Source: Mytilus californianus
Taxonomy: Eukaryota; Mollusca; Bivalvia; Mytilida; Mytilidae
Length of the DNA: 64,000 bases
Assembly: GCF_021869535.1 (NCBI RefSeq)
Contig: NW_026262593.1
Span: 51,944,318-52,008,317 of the forward strand
Direction of reading: 5' to 3'
The translations under genes were made by a program, and so were the position numbers. Position 1 is the first letter of the stretch. Every line of letters begins with the position of its first letter. Below are positions 1-12,400 of the stretch, in pieces. The notes under the pieces are model-generated. The model saw nothing but the letters and a program-made list of their open reading frames with translations. It was not told where the DNA came from and searched no databases.

Positions 1-157
1 TTGGAATATACAGAGAGATACTTTGAAATGTATTGCCCAAAATCACCTGAAGCATAATCACTGTGAAAATTCACCATAGAAAGAGTGATCATTAAGATCA
101 CATCTAGTGAATTGACTAAATCAGCAGTTAAACAGAAATATTTTTTTCTACTCAAAG

Positions 158-511
158 TCAGTGATTGATTTATTGTCGTCTGCTTAACCACCAGTGGCAG
201 AAATCAGTGATTGATTTATTGTTGTTTTCTTAGCCACCAGTGGCAGAAGTCAGTGATTGATTTATTGTCCTATGCTTAACCACCAGTGGCAGAAGTCAGT
301 GATTGATTTATTGCCGTCTGCTAAGCCACCAGAAGCAGAAGTCAGTGATTTATTGTCGTCTGCATAGCCATCAGTGGCAGAAGTCTGTGATTGATTTATT
401 GCCGTCTGCTTAGTCACCAGTGGCATAAGTCAGTGATTGACTTATTGTTGTCTGTTTAGCCACCGGTGGCATAAGTCAGTGATTTATTATCGTCTGCTTA
501 GCCACCAGTGG
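158..511. repeat. 46-bp minisatellite, about 8 copies
   Basis: A unit of about 46 bp, starting GTCAGTGATTGATTTATTG and ending CCACCAGTGGCAGAA, is repeated head to tail about eight times. Copies differ by point changes, and some lack the four bases GATT. No open frame runs through it. Confidence 0.9.
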
Positions 512-1480
512 AAAAAATTTCATGCATATTCAGGATGAGAATAATTATAAATTAGGTAGGTTCTGCCAGGTGGGTCAACCAAGTTGAAGGGTAAGTAAGT
601 TGGACTCCCAAAGGGAACATGGATCGATTACATTTTTGGTAAAAGTGGAAATTTTTCTTTTGTAGTGCTCTGGTCCCTAAGGACCACTGAAAGATTGTTT
701 TCCATACAGATACTAAAAAAGGGCACCACTCTCCCAACATTGAGTACCAAATTTTTCATCCCTATTCTAATCAGATGTCAAGGTACGGAAGCTTTTCATA
801 AAGAGGAAATAGAAGTGTGACTGATTTTAGCATGAATTATATTTTTTGTTTGATGGGGCATTTCCAATTGTTTGTATCAGAAATTGCATGATAATAAACA
901 TAGCTTGGGAGTGGGCTGGCTTCCAGTGCTGAAGGTCTTGGGTTCTCTGCTAACTAAAGACTTTGAAAGTTGGTAATTGCTGCTTCTCCTCTAAGCCATT
1001 CTAATTTAAGTGCAGATCCTCAGTGTTCAAGGTTTGCTTATAAGGGTCTGAATACCTCCAGTTCTACTTTCTGCTTTAAAGACCTTTTGGGCTCCTCTGG
1101 TTTTGTCGAATTAATACACACCTTGAAAAATCTGAATTTTCTGAAAAAGGCAGGAGTTTCATGGAATAATGCAATAATTACCAGAACAAAAAGCAAAACA
1201 GAGTGTTGTCAGATCCTTAGAAGCAAAGCTTGGACACAGGATCTTTATTTTAAACAGACTGCCACTAAGTACACCATAATTAAGAGTATGAGCAAAGACT
1301 GAACAATGTGTTGAGGCAGGCTAACATATGTCTTTCTGTGGACAGTAACCTTGGGAATTAGCATGTTTAATATCTGGCTCAGGTTATCAATCTAGTAAAA
1401 AGCAGGGTTTACAATGTAATATATATGTGTATCCCAAAAACTTGTTTTCATCCTGAATATGCATGTACCCCTTCCCCCCA
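512..1480. other. no gene seen; old dispersed-repeat sequence
   Basis: I see no convincing exon here. The stretch around 905-1000 (GGCTGGCTTCCAGTGCTGAA and following) resembles SINE-derived sequence common in mussel DNA. A 110-codon open frame at 970-1302 has no recognisable domain and appears to be chance within that repeat. From 1336 the sequence grades into the first diverged unit of the downstream 55-bp minisatellite. Confidence 0.4.
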
Positions 1481-2731
1481 TCCCTGTGGAAATAGCATGT
1501 TAAAAGTCTGGCCCAGGTTGTCTATCATTAACTCCCCTCTGTGGAAATAGCATGTGAAAAGTCTGGCTCAGGTTGTCTGTCAGTAACTCCCCTCTGTGGA
1601 AATAGCATGTGAAAAGTCTGGCTCAGGTTGTCTGTCAGTAACTCCCCTCTGTGGAAATAGCATATGAAAATTCTGGCTCAGGTTGTCTGTCAGTTACTCC
1701 CCTCTGTGGAATTAGCATGTTAAAAGTCTGGCTCAGGTTGTCTGTCAGTAACTCCCCTCAGTGGAAATAGCATGTTAAAAGTCTAGCTCAGGTTGTCTGT
1801 CAGTAACTCCGCTCTGTGGAAAAAGCATGTTAAAAGTCTGGCTCAGGTTGTCTGTCAGTAACTCCCCTCTGTGGAAAAAGCATGTTAAAAATCTGGCTCA
1901 GGTTGTCTGTCAGTAGCTCCCCTCTGTGGAAATAGCATGTTAAAAGTCTGGCTTAGGTTGTCTGTCAGTAACTCCCCTCTGTGGAAATAGCATGTTAAAA
2001 GTCTGGCTCAGGTTGTCTGTCAGTAACTCCCCTCTGTGGAAATAGCATGTTAAAAGTCTGGCTCAGGTTGTCTGTCAGTAACTCCCCTCTGTGGAAATAG
2101 CATGTGAAAAGTCTGGCTCAGGTTGTCTGTCTAGTAACTCCCCTCTGTGGAATTAGCATGTTAAAAGTCTGGCTCAGGTTGTCTGTCAGTAACTCCCCCT
2201 CTGTGGAATTAGCATGTTTAAAGTCTGGCTCAGGTTGTCTGTCTAATAACTCCCCTTCTGTGGAATTAGCATGTTAAAAGTCTGGCTCAGGTTGTCTGTC
2301 TAGTAACTCCCCTCTGTGGAATTAGCATGTTAAAAGTCTGGCTCAGGTTGTCTGTCAGTAACTCCCCTCTGTAGAATAAGCATGTTAAAAGTCTGGCTCA
2401 GGTTGTGTGTCAGTAACTCCCCTCTGTGGAAATAGCATGTTAAAAGTCTGGCTCAGGTTGTCTAGTAAAAAGCAGGGTTCACAATGTATATATGTATATG
2501 TACGTCACAAGAACTTGTTCTCATCCTGAATATGTACAATCTAAATATGCTTGTGCCAGTTGCCAATGGATATAAAACAACCATTTATCCCCCCGTTTGG
2601 AATTAGCATGTTAAAAATCTGACTAAGGATGTCTGTCTATTAAAAACAGGGTTTACAATGAATATGTATATCACAAGAACTTGTTCTCATCCTGAATATG
2701 CATGTACCCCCCCCCCCCCCCCCCCCCCCCC
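1386..2731. repeat. triplicated flank of the 55-bp array, ending in poly-C
   Basis: The segment TAGTAAAAAGCAGGGTT(T/C)ACAATG followed by TCATCCTGAATATG occurs at about 1393-1466, 2463-2534 and 2639-2703, bracketing the 55-bp array and repeating once more after it. The array and its flanks therefore belong to one larger repeated element. The last copy runs into a pure run of 25 C (2707-2731), whose length is likely to be unstable or mis-sequenced. Confidence 0.75.
1486..2463. repeat. 55-bp minisatellite, about 18 copies
   Basis: The unit runs from CTGTGGAAATAGCATGTTAA through AAGTCTGGCTCAGGTTGTCT to CAGTAACTCCCCT. About 18 copies lie head to tail with few differences; some have one or two extra bases or TCTAGTAA in place of TCAGTAA. 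The copies abut with no unique spacers, so this is a tandem array and not a CRISPR. Confidence 0.95.
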
Positions 2732-2794
2732 ACAATAGATATAAAACAGCCATTTATCCCTCAAATAAAATTAAGTTGAATATGAATTAAATTA

Positions 2795-2952
2795 CAGTTG
2801 CTGATCCAGGGGGGAGGGGGGGGGGTGGTGGGTTTGGTGTTCCTGGGGTTGGTGTTCCTGGGGGTTGGAACCCCCCTTTTTTGATGATCAATGCTTTTGA
2901 ATGGGGAAATATGGTTAGAACCCCCTTTTAAAAATGGCTGGATCCGCCCCTG
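2795..2952. mobile_element. degenerate hAT-like miniature element
   Basis: The right end reads GGCTGGATCCGCCCCTG, the complement of the CAGGGGCGGATCCAG terminus of a widespread group of short metazoan DNA elements. The left end is a decayed version (CAGTTGCTGATCCAGG). A G-rich duplication lies inside. A better preserved relative lies at 51442-51600. Confidence 0.55.
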
Positions 2953-5900
2953 AATTACATTATGTCAGAAATGAGAGGGCTTTGAATTACTGATACATCA
3001 TTTAAAAATGAATTAAAAAATTCTCTATTTCATATGTGGTAGCTAACTATTTGCTTTACTCAAAGACAAAGACTAAAAATTAGACGAAAATTAAAATGAA
3101 TAAAATTTTTTTTTAATCAATATTAGTTTTTATTTGAGAATGTAAATTGGATCTTCAAACTAAGTTTAAATGCCCATGTACTGAAAAATGAACTCTTTAG
3201 GTTGACATAAACAAATCTTTGTATTTATTGAATTCAGGAAGTGTCTACGATATATACATGTATAAGAATAGGTAATTTTTTTAAAACGAAAATTAAAGAT
3301 CTACTAATAATCTTGATATATATACTTTTTCATAGACAGGATGTTTTAAGGAAGAATTTTCTGTTGCATCAATTTTTCCTGTCAGTAGGTTGTTTTTAAG
3401 TGATGTGTCTTTATTCTTTATTGTATATATATATAAATTTTTAGATAGCTAATAAAAACAACTAATTTTAGTAGTTAAACTTCACTGCACACTTATTTGA
3501 TCCAGGAAGTCTGTATATGAAGGGTTTTATATATATATTTGTAAAAGGATATGATTTAGGGTAGGCAATTTATCATGCTGTGTTTACTTTATGGCTAGTC
3601 AAGTTTAGGTCCTGGTTTGTTCCAGAGATTTGACTTTGATTTGGAGAATGGAAATTGGGATATGGTTATAATACAGTTTTCACTTTGTTGTTAAAAAAAG
3701 GGGGGGGGGGGTTTCTATGGATTCATTTATTTTCATGGGTAATTCCAACTTTTCTTGGATTGAGTAAAACCTGCATTTCATGGATATTTTTTTCACTGTT
3801 TTGCCAAAGTCTGCAAACAAGCCTATAGAAAAGGAATAGGCCCAGTAAGACCCCTTTTTGGCCCCAAAATATAGCATTTTTACAAATTTGTTGAAATGTA
3901 AACTTATAGCTCTTTATTGGAAAGTAGAATACGTTTGTTCCATAAAAATGGGCTGTTTTTGACAATACTATGAACATGCATCAGGTAAAAGTATCATAAA
4001 TTCATGCAAAATTACTGAAATCTTCACAATTGTAGCATCTGTGCTTATTTTAAGACGGTTTTTGTCTAGAATGGAAGTGGCCGCATTTGTGTTCTGTCTT
4101 TCTATTCAAATATATGTTGTATTTGATGATAATACATAACATATATAAAGGGTGAGACTGAACACATAAATGCGGCCACTTTAGACAAAAACCATCTGAA
4201 AAGTGACATTTAATGGCATATTTGATAGATTTTTCATATCTTAGCTTGAATTTCAGCGTCTTTAATGACCAAATCAGATCAAATCTTTAACATAAACTAA
4301 TTGAATCAACTGAAGTAGACACTTAAGTGTTTAAAATATGTAAAAAATCTTTCATCAGATGTACTTCAAATTTTTTCGGCCAAAACTAGCCCTTACAGGA
4401 CTTTCTCCTTTGTAATTCGTTGAACTATAATTGTGGTTCACCTGTACCCATGAAATCCACGGAAATTGGTATCCCACGAATAATAATGAATCTACAGTAT
4501 TCAGCCATTGGCATTCTTCCTTTGGATGGCAGGATCCATTTTGATCTTGGTGCTCCATTGGTCAAAATTCAATTATGACTTCAAATTTTCTTGTTACCTC
4601 TGAATTTGCTATTATGATGTCCTGAAAAAGGCAACAATGTCTGATGATGTCTGATCTTTAGAAAGAACACATCTTCTTGCAGATCATTGAAAAAAAAGAT
4701 AAGTGTGTACACATTAAAAGAAACAGATTCCCCCTCCAAATCTCATGCAATACGATATTTCTCCACTCTCAACTGTCTAATTTGAAAATTAAACTGTCTA
4801 AAGTGGATACACATCGTTTCACACAATGTAGTGTTAAAATCTATATGTTTATTGACTTTGAATAAAAAAAAGCACCCCCTCCTCTTGTTTCTTAAAGCTT
4901 TTAACTATATTATTCATGAATACTAAATCTTTTAATGTAAAATAAGGGTAAAAGCTGTACCAACTTGTTTTGGAGCAATTGTTGACAAATATGGATAGTA
5001 CCAGCATCACACATTGATATTTAGACAGTATCGCTATATCATATTCAAAAATAATGTACTGGACAAAGATCTATAAAGGGTTAGAATATATTTGTTGTTT
5101 ATATGGGATTTCACAATGATACATTTTTGCCCCGAAAACTTATACAAGGTAGTGTTCAGTTTTGTATACAATATATATATAAATATTGTTGGAAAATAAA
5201 GTCTCAGACAATATTAGTATGCTGTTTTTATCATGCAAGTTTGGTGCTAAAATGATTAGTAATTATCAAATTTCTTATTGTAGAATTTCTTTTCAAAGAC
5301 ATCAACATTGCTTGGATTGAACTGCTACAAATATGTAATTTGGATATTTTCTTTTAATCATAATAGAAGCAGGTTTATCGTGAGAAAATATGTGTTAGAT
5401 TGGAGCTAACACTTATAGTTATTAATTTCCAAATGTCAATTATTTTTTTTTAAAGAAATCAAAATTAACTTCTGTGTGAGGTATGTAGTTTGAATGTTTT
5501 ATCATAATAAAATTACATTTGTCAGAAGACAATATTTAATACCTATATAAATATAGCATTTTTTTTTTTTTTTAATATCATACACTTGTAAAACAGCTGA
5601 TTGCAGGATAAAGCAAGTTATGTTGTGAATACAAATGTCCCAATTGATTTGATTTGTAATTTTAAAGGCAATCACTGCCAATGTTTCTAGGACATGTCAA
5701 TTGTTTGAATGTAGATTTATTTTTTGGTGTGTGTAGATTTGACAAAATATACAACACTTTTGCAATATTATGGTTGCAGTGTACTTCTCAGGACTCAGCT
5801 GTTTGGAGTTGTCTTAGCACTGTGTTATACTATGCTAATCGTATTTCACTGCTGTTATATGCACAGTGTGCTGAACTTAAATGATCACATGTTGATGCTA

Positions 5901-6060
5901 TCGATTTTTTCAAGTTTTACTAAGACTAAATTGATCTTTATGAAATATCTAAGTCATAGATGACCATTAACACATGTCATAAATTTGTGGCCACAATCCC
6001 AACTGCCCACTCCGCATACGGGAATTACTTATAAATCAGAAATTTTTGTGTGCATTTGTA
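2953..6060. other. AT-rich non-coding sequence upstream of NADK exon A
   Basis: No exon could be supported in this stretch. It contains homopolymer and TATA-type microsatellites, a foldback element at 4053-4197 and a CCACGAA-type dispersed repeat near 4430-4500. NADK on the plus strand needs at least one more exon upstream of 6342, because exon A begins with the last base of a split codon. That exon could be here or before the window. Confidence 0.5.
4053..4197. mobile_element. foldback/MITE with ~44-bp imperfect inverted repeats
   Basis: The left arm (4053-4100) starts AGACGGTTTTTGTCTA and continues GTGGCCGCATTT. The right arm (4154-4197) is its near-complement, ending TTAGACAAAAACCATCT. 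The two arms enclose about 55 bp of AT-rich spacer. No coding capacity. Confidence 0.75.
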
Positions 6061-6064
6061 ATTG

Positions 6065-6341
6065 TGATTGTATGTCACATCCAATCTGACATCATTAATA
6101 TATTTTATGTACATTGTTTTTCAGAAGAGCTGTATCTCTCTATGTCACATCCAGTCCGTAATTCATTTATTTATTTATGTATACAATTTTTTAGACGAGC
6201 TGAATCTCTGTACATGTATGTCACATCCAATCTGTATAAATATATATTTTATGTACATTATTTTTTTAAAGTGAGCTAGTTCTCTTTATGTCACATCTGA
6301 TCTGTACAAATATATATATTTTATGTACTTTATATTTCCAG
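6065..6341 (+). repeat. 72-bp tandem array over the exon A splice acceptor
   Basis: Copies of an intron segment TATTTTATGTACATT start at 6101, about 6173, 6245 and 6317, a period of 72 bp. The last copy leads into the acceptor used by NADK exon A. The first reads TTTTTCAG then AAGAGCTGTATCTCTCTATG, against AAGAGCAAGATCACTTTATG at the true exon, so the unit includes exon-start sequence. The second copy still has a usable-looking TTTTTTAG; the third has lost the AG. Confidence 0.75.
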
Positions 6342-6425
6342 AAGAGCAAGATCACTTTATGGTGTTAGTCCATGCTGTCAGTTTGGACCCAAGGGAACCA
6401 TCCTGGATAATTCATCATCATTTCT
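6342..6425 (+). CDS. NADK: NADK exon A (first visible exon)
   Basis: The acceptor is ATATTTCCAG and the donor is GTAAGT at 6426. The exon begins with the third base of a codon and ends two bases into a CTG leucine codon completed by exon B. It encodes R-A-R-S-L-Y-G through Q-F-G-P-K-G, matching the R-T-R-S-L-H-G...F-G-P-K segment just before the catalytic domain of animal NADK. The other frame hits a stop at once. The upstream exon was not found. Confidence 0.85.
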
Positions 6426-9400
6426 GTAAGTATATAGTTATGTAAAAGTTTCAAATTTTGATTGAACTGTATACCTGATAATAGATCATAATAATGAAAT
6501 GTGAAAATTATACCCCACTCTAAAAGTGGGGCTACATTACAATCTCCTTGTCAGTCCGTCTGTCAGTCAGTTCATCTGTTCATCCAAGAAATATGTTTGT
6601 AACACTTTTCAACAGAATGACCTCATATTTGGTCAGCAGCTTGGCTGTGATGAGTTGTAGCTGGTCTTTTTATCTGTTTGAGACCTACTTCCTGTTTGCG
6701 ACCTACTTCCTGTTTGCCGATACTTTAATTATTTCAATATGTTGTATGAACTTTAATAAATCCAGCTGTTAACTTTCTTGTTTGAATTGTTTTATATTTG
6801 TCATTTCTTGGCCTTTTATAGCTGACTATGCTTTTTGGGTTTTGCTCATTGTTGAAGGCCAATCAGTGACCTATAGCTGTTAACTTATATGGCATTTGGT
6901 CTCTGGTGGAGGGTTGTCTAATTGGCAATCAATACCACATCTTATTTTTGTATTAAAAATTATCGTCACACATTTCTCCTGTGATACTAAACATAATGAC
7001 TTCATATTTGGTCATCAGTTCGTCACAATTTTCATTAATTATGTATACCAAACAGAAAGACCTCATATTTGGTCAGCAGCTTTTTTTACGGTGACAAGTT
7101 TTATCATGTGAGTGCTTTTTATACGCCCGTTTACGGGACGTATTATGGTATACCGTTGTACGTCCGTCTGTCCGTCCGTCTGTCCGTCCGTCCGTCGTCA
7201 ACATGTCGGACATTAACTCAAAAATGCTTTAACCAATTTGCTTAAAACTTTGGTAAATTGTTTATATCTATTGACGTGAGCTCCCTTTCGTTTTTTATAA
7301 ATTTTAGATATTACGTTTCCGAGTTATGGGGTTTTATTCATTAAAAAAAGGGGGATTTTCCAGTTTTCGGACAATAACTCAAGAATGCTTTCACCAACTT
7401 GCAAGAAATTTTGGTTAATTGTTTATATCTATTGACATGAGCTCCCTTTCGTTTTTTTTATAAATTTTAGATATTACGTTTCCGAGTTATGGGGTTTTAT
7501 TCATTAAAAAAAGGGGGATTTTCCAGTTTTCGGACTATAACTCAAGAATGCTTTCACCAACTTGCAAGAAATTTTGGTTAATTGTTTATATCTATTGACA
7601 TGAGCTCCCTTAGGATTTTTATAAATTTTAGATTTTACGTTTCCGAGTTATGGGGTTTTATTCATGAAAAAAAGGGGGATTTTCCAGTTTTCGGACAATA
7701 ACTCAAAAATGCTTTCAGCAGTTCTCATGAAACTTTGATGAATTGTTGATATCTATTGATGTAAGCTCCCTTTAGAAATTTATAAATTTTAGATTTTACA
7801 TTTCCGAATTATGGGGTTTATTCATTAAAGAAGGGGGGATTTTCCAGTTTTCAGACAAAAACTCAAAAATGCTTTCAGCAATTCGTATGAAACTTTGGTG
7901 AACTGTTTATATCTATTGATGTAAGCTCCCTTTAGAATTTTATAATTTTTTTTGTTTTTAGTCTGACAACAGATTTACTAAGTATTGGGCAACAGCACAG
8001 TGTATTGCACAACAGCAAGAAATCTTTAATTGAATATAAATTCAATTCATATAACCAACTTCAAGTTCTTTGACTACATTTATTCAGAAACCTATAATAG
8101 ATGTATGTCAAATATTTAATTACAATCCAAATTCAGACCTGTATCAAGCTTGAATATTGTGTCCATTTTTGCCCCAACTGTTCAGGGTTAGACCTCTGCG
8201 GGCGTATCCAGCTGCGCTCAGCGAAGCAGTTTATTGAGATTTTGTCAGAAATCTATATCCTGATTTTTCTAAAATTTTGTCTAAATAATGTGGGTAAGTT
8301 TTGCACGACAACTTTTGTGTTCTTGTTACATTTGAAGATCATAATTCAGATTCGCATGTACTGTTAACAGGACATTGATAGTGATTGAAAAAAAACATTG
8401 ACTAGAAGCAATCAAATTAGATTCAAACTTGTCCTCTAAAATCATATCATAGACTAGAAAATAGTCATCATCGAGCTTTGGGCTTAGGAAGTCAGTGTAT
8501 TATATTTCAACCATTAGAGATTATATTATACATCTGACTGTAACCTTGTCTTACTTACAGGACAATGTTTATTGTTTGGTTACCATTAAAAGTACAAAGT
8601 CTGTATGTTTGCATCCGTTAGTGAAATAGAGTGTGCTTAAATACTATCTGTTAGATAAAGTGTATTCAACCATTATGAATTTGTTAAATTGAGCGATGTA
8701 ATTTCTGAAATCTTATATTTTCACCTAATTTCAAGTTTCCAAATTAATTCATGCAAAAATATATGTTATGATATCACTGTACATCCTTGAAAGTTAATGA
8801 AAATTCTGCAATAAATTCGAATATTGTATTCTAATAAAATAAATCCTTGAAAATTAAGCGAGATGTTAAATCAATCAATCAATCAACTGCTTTTCTATGT
8901 CAAGAACTCTTGCATATTAATACAATACAAACAAAATATTTATTAAATAAAACACTTATCATGCTTGTGGTTAAATCTTTTTAAAACAAATACCTTTAAG
9001 ATCGTAGATTCAAATATTTGGATAAAAAGCAATTTTCTATACACTGTTAAATTTTTATTTTTTATTTATAGTTATTCATTCTTCTTGTTCTAGAGTTATG
9101 GTTCTTACCCTGTTAAGTAGATTGAACATGATTCCATTGAAATACACGAACATTAAATTTTTTAAATATATTAGTTTGAAAGTCCTATCTACTGATTAGT
9201 TTTAAAGATCCTATGGTGGAAAAACAGAAATGATTTGAAATTTGTTTTTGTTTTAGTTAATATACATTTTGTCATGTCAGGGTTTTTATAGCCAACTATA
9301 CGGTATGGGTGTTTCTCCATATTGAAGGCTGTACTGTGACTTATAGTTGCTTAAATCTGCATCTAAAATCAAAGAAAATATGATAGATGGATTTTGGAAA

Positions 9401-12400
9401 AAAGGGAGAGGGCTTAAAATAATTGTCCTGTCTCCAAGTGCCTATGACTCAGTTTGATACCTTTTCTAAAATTCTCCAGACATAAAATCTTTTACAAAAA
9501 TTATTCCTACAACAGTTTACATACTTTTTCCAAGGGTAACTCCAAACTTTGGTTTGCCAGGCACCCCCCTCAACCCCCCTCCTTTTTTTCATAATCCTAG
9601 ATCCACACCTGTACGCGACAAGAACATTTTAATGTGATATGAATAGTTTACCAGGGAACAGTTTGCAGGAACATATCACCATACAAGGGCACAATATTCT
9701 GACTTCTAGCAGACCAGTCTTTTGCTGTTACTCCTTCATGCCAGGTGCTTTGTAGAGAAGCAGCAAATATCAATTTTCAAGTCTTTAGTATGACCCAGCC
9801 ATAAAGAAAAAGAAAAAGATGATGTACATGTACTTATCAGAGTTCAAGGTTAAGGAAATATTTACGATTGTGTAAATAAACGTATATAATCAGTTACATT
9901 TTTCGATTAAATATAAGATAGCTATCAAAATGTGGGGATTTATTATGTGGTTGATTTTAATGTGGAACCAGACATTTCGAAATTCAGGTCAACGTGGAGG
10001 AAAAAATTATCATCTTGAAATAGACACTTATAATGTCCAGAACAATTTTACACATTTTTGGAGAAGTACAGGATTTTGTCCACCACTTCCACACGAGAAA
10101 GCATATGATTATGATTTTGGTAGAGACATGAAGCATAACTTGGCTCTGATTGGTTCAGTTGCCCATGGGGGAATAAAGCAAGTCAGAATTCATTGGCTGT
10201 TAGATCTGGTTTCTATGACTACAAAAAAAGATGGTGGTCTTGTTTACAATTATGACAAACTTGATGATTTGCTGGAGTTTCTTTTTGAACAAGAATTAAA
10301 ACCTGGATTTGAATTAATGGGGTCTCCGTCTGGATATTTCAATGATTTTGAAAACAAGACTCAAGTCTATTTATGGAAGGATTTTATTAAAGATTTAGGT
10401 CAACATTTTGTGGCCGAGTATGGTTTAAGTGAAGTAATGACATGGAACTTTGAGACCTGGAACGAACCAGACTGTCATGACTTTGACAAGGTTAAAATGA
10501 CCGTGAAGGGTTTTCTTAATTATTACGATGCTTGTTCAGAGGGTCTGAAAGAAGCGAGTCCATTAATCAAATTTGGTGGACCAGGCGCAGGATGCGATCG
10601 TCCAGGTCATAACCAATATGCAGATGGACTTTTACAACATGTTGTAAATGGTCAAAACTACTTTACCAGGGAGAAAGGTGTCAGGATTGATTTTCTGTCA
10701 TATCATAGGAAAGGCGATGGCTTCTCTAAAAATATTTTAAACGGAGAGATAGAAATAGTCAACGAGATAAAGAAAAAATACCCATCTTTAGCAAACAAAC
10801 CATTTTATAATGACGAGGCTGATCCTCTCGTTGGTTGGTCTAAGTATGAAGATTGGAGAGCAGACGCTACTTATGCTGCTATGGTTGCCAAGGTGATAAG
10901 CCAACATCAGAATATGATTATAGTCAATCAAAATTCACCAATAACTAATTTTACACTACTAAGTAATGATAATGCATTTTTGAGCTGGTTCCCTCATCAG
11001 TTTACTCAGAGAACACTCACAGCTCGGTTCCAGATGAATAATACAAACCCACCTCATGTGCAATTTGTACGGAAACCAGTCCATTCTGTCATGAGCTTGC
11101 TTAGTTTACATGGCGATCAACAACTTAAAGCTATTCTGACAGTGGAGAATAACTTTAGTCAGAGGGTCAAAGTTCAGAATGATAGCAACCTTGGTGTGCT
11201 TGTTACTCGTCATTACTATGACGGGCTTGGTACTCCTGATTCATGGCAGACCACTGTCATGGTTTATCAAAGTATGGATACAAAATCTGATCCACAAGAA
11301 ATAAGTTCTGTGGAATTGAGTATTCTCCTTGGACCTCCATATCCTAATGGGACAACTGTTACTGCTGTGGGCTATTCCGTCAATAATAACTTGACAAGTA
11401 ATCCTTATGCGATGTGGAAAAACTTTGGAAGTCCAGATTTTCCTTCTGTTTCACATTTCACGAGCATGCGTCAGGCTGAAGGACCAACTAGATTTCTAAA
11501 TGCCTCTTTTATTGATTTTAATAATCCACATACTTTGAAATTTAATATTCGGACACCGGAGTCAATTCTTCTGCATTTCTGCGCAAATGCACTCCAACAG
11601 CCTGATCAGGTGACCAATCTCGCCATTTATAACGTGACTGCAGGCAAAGTCCTGATAACTTGGTCTGATGGTTGTGTAAATACAAAATGTATATGGACTT
11701 ACGAAGTCATTTTCCAGCCAAAAAATACAAAAGTCATGATAAGGATAAATGACTATGATATTATTATCACTTCGTTTTATTTTACTCCACCTGAGGAAAA
11801 AGATGACTATGTGGAGGGAACTTACCGGGTCAGAGCTGTCGATTACAATGGACGGACAGGAGTAGTGTCACTTCCAGTCAAATATGGAAACTTTTAATGT
11901 CTGGTGTGCAGTGCTGCAGAATCAAACAACAGTAATAAATTAGTACAACAATAAAACTACCTTTTGCATCTATGGTAATTATCATGGATGATTTTTGGAG
12001 TGATTTTGCTTGTTGAAATTAAAAACAAATTGTTGTACATGTAGTACTAGAAAACAAATTTTCTGAATATAATAGCTAGTATTTCAATATGACACTGACA
12101 TTTAATGGCAAAATTGTTTGAAGGGAAGAAAAAAAAACATAAATGCAAGACCATATGTTATTATAATCATGGATGATTTTTACAGTGATTTTGCTCCTTG
12201 CAATTAAAAAAAAAGAAATTGTTGTATATGTAGTATTAGAAAATAACTTTTTTGAATATCAAAACTATACTTTATAAATTTGGTTCATCCAAAGACTAAG
12301 AAAAATGCTTTTCTGAATACATGGATTATAATAGCTATAGTATTTCAATATGGCACTGACATTTACTGGCAAAATTGTTTGAAGGGAAGAAAAAAAAATA

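Noticed and set aside
970..1302. 110-codon plus-strand open frame
   Set aside because: No family resemblance, no splice context, and it overlaps old dispersed-repeat sequence and the start of the 55-bp array.
1486..2463. Regular direct repeats that could suggest a CRISPR array
   Set aside because: Units are contiguous with no unique spacers, there are no cas genes, and the context is eukaryotic.
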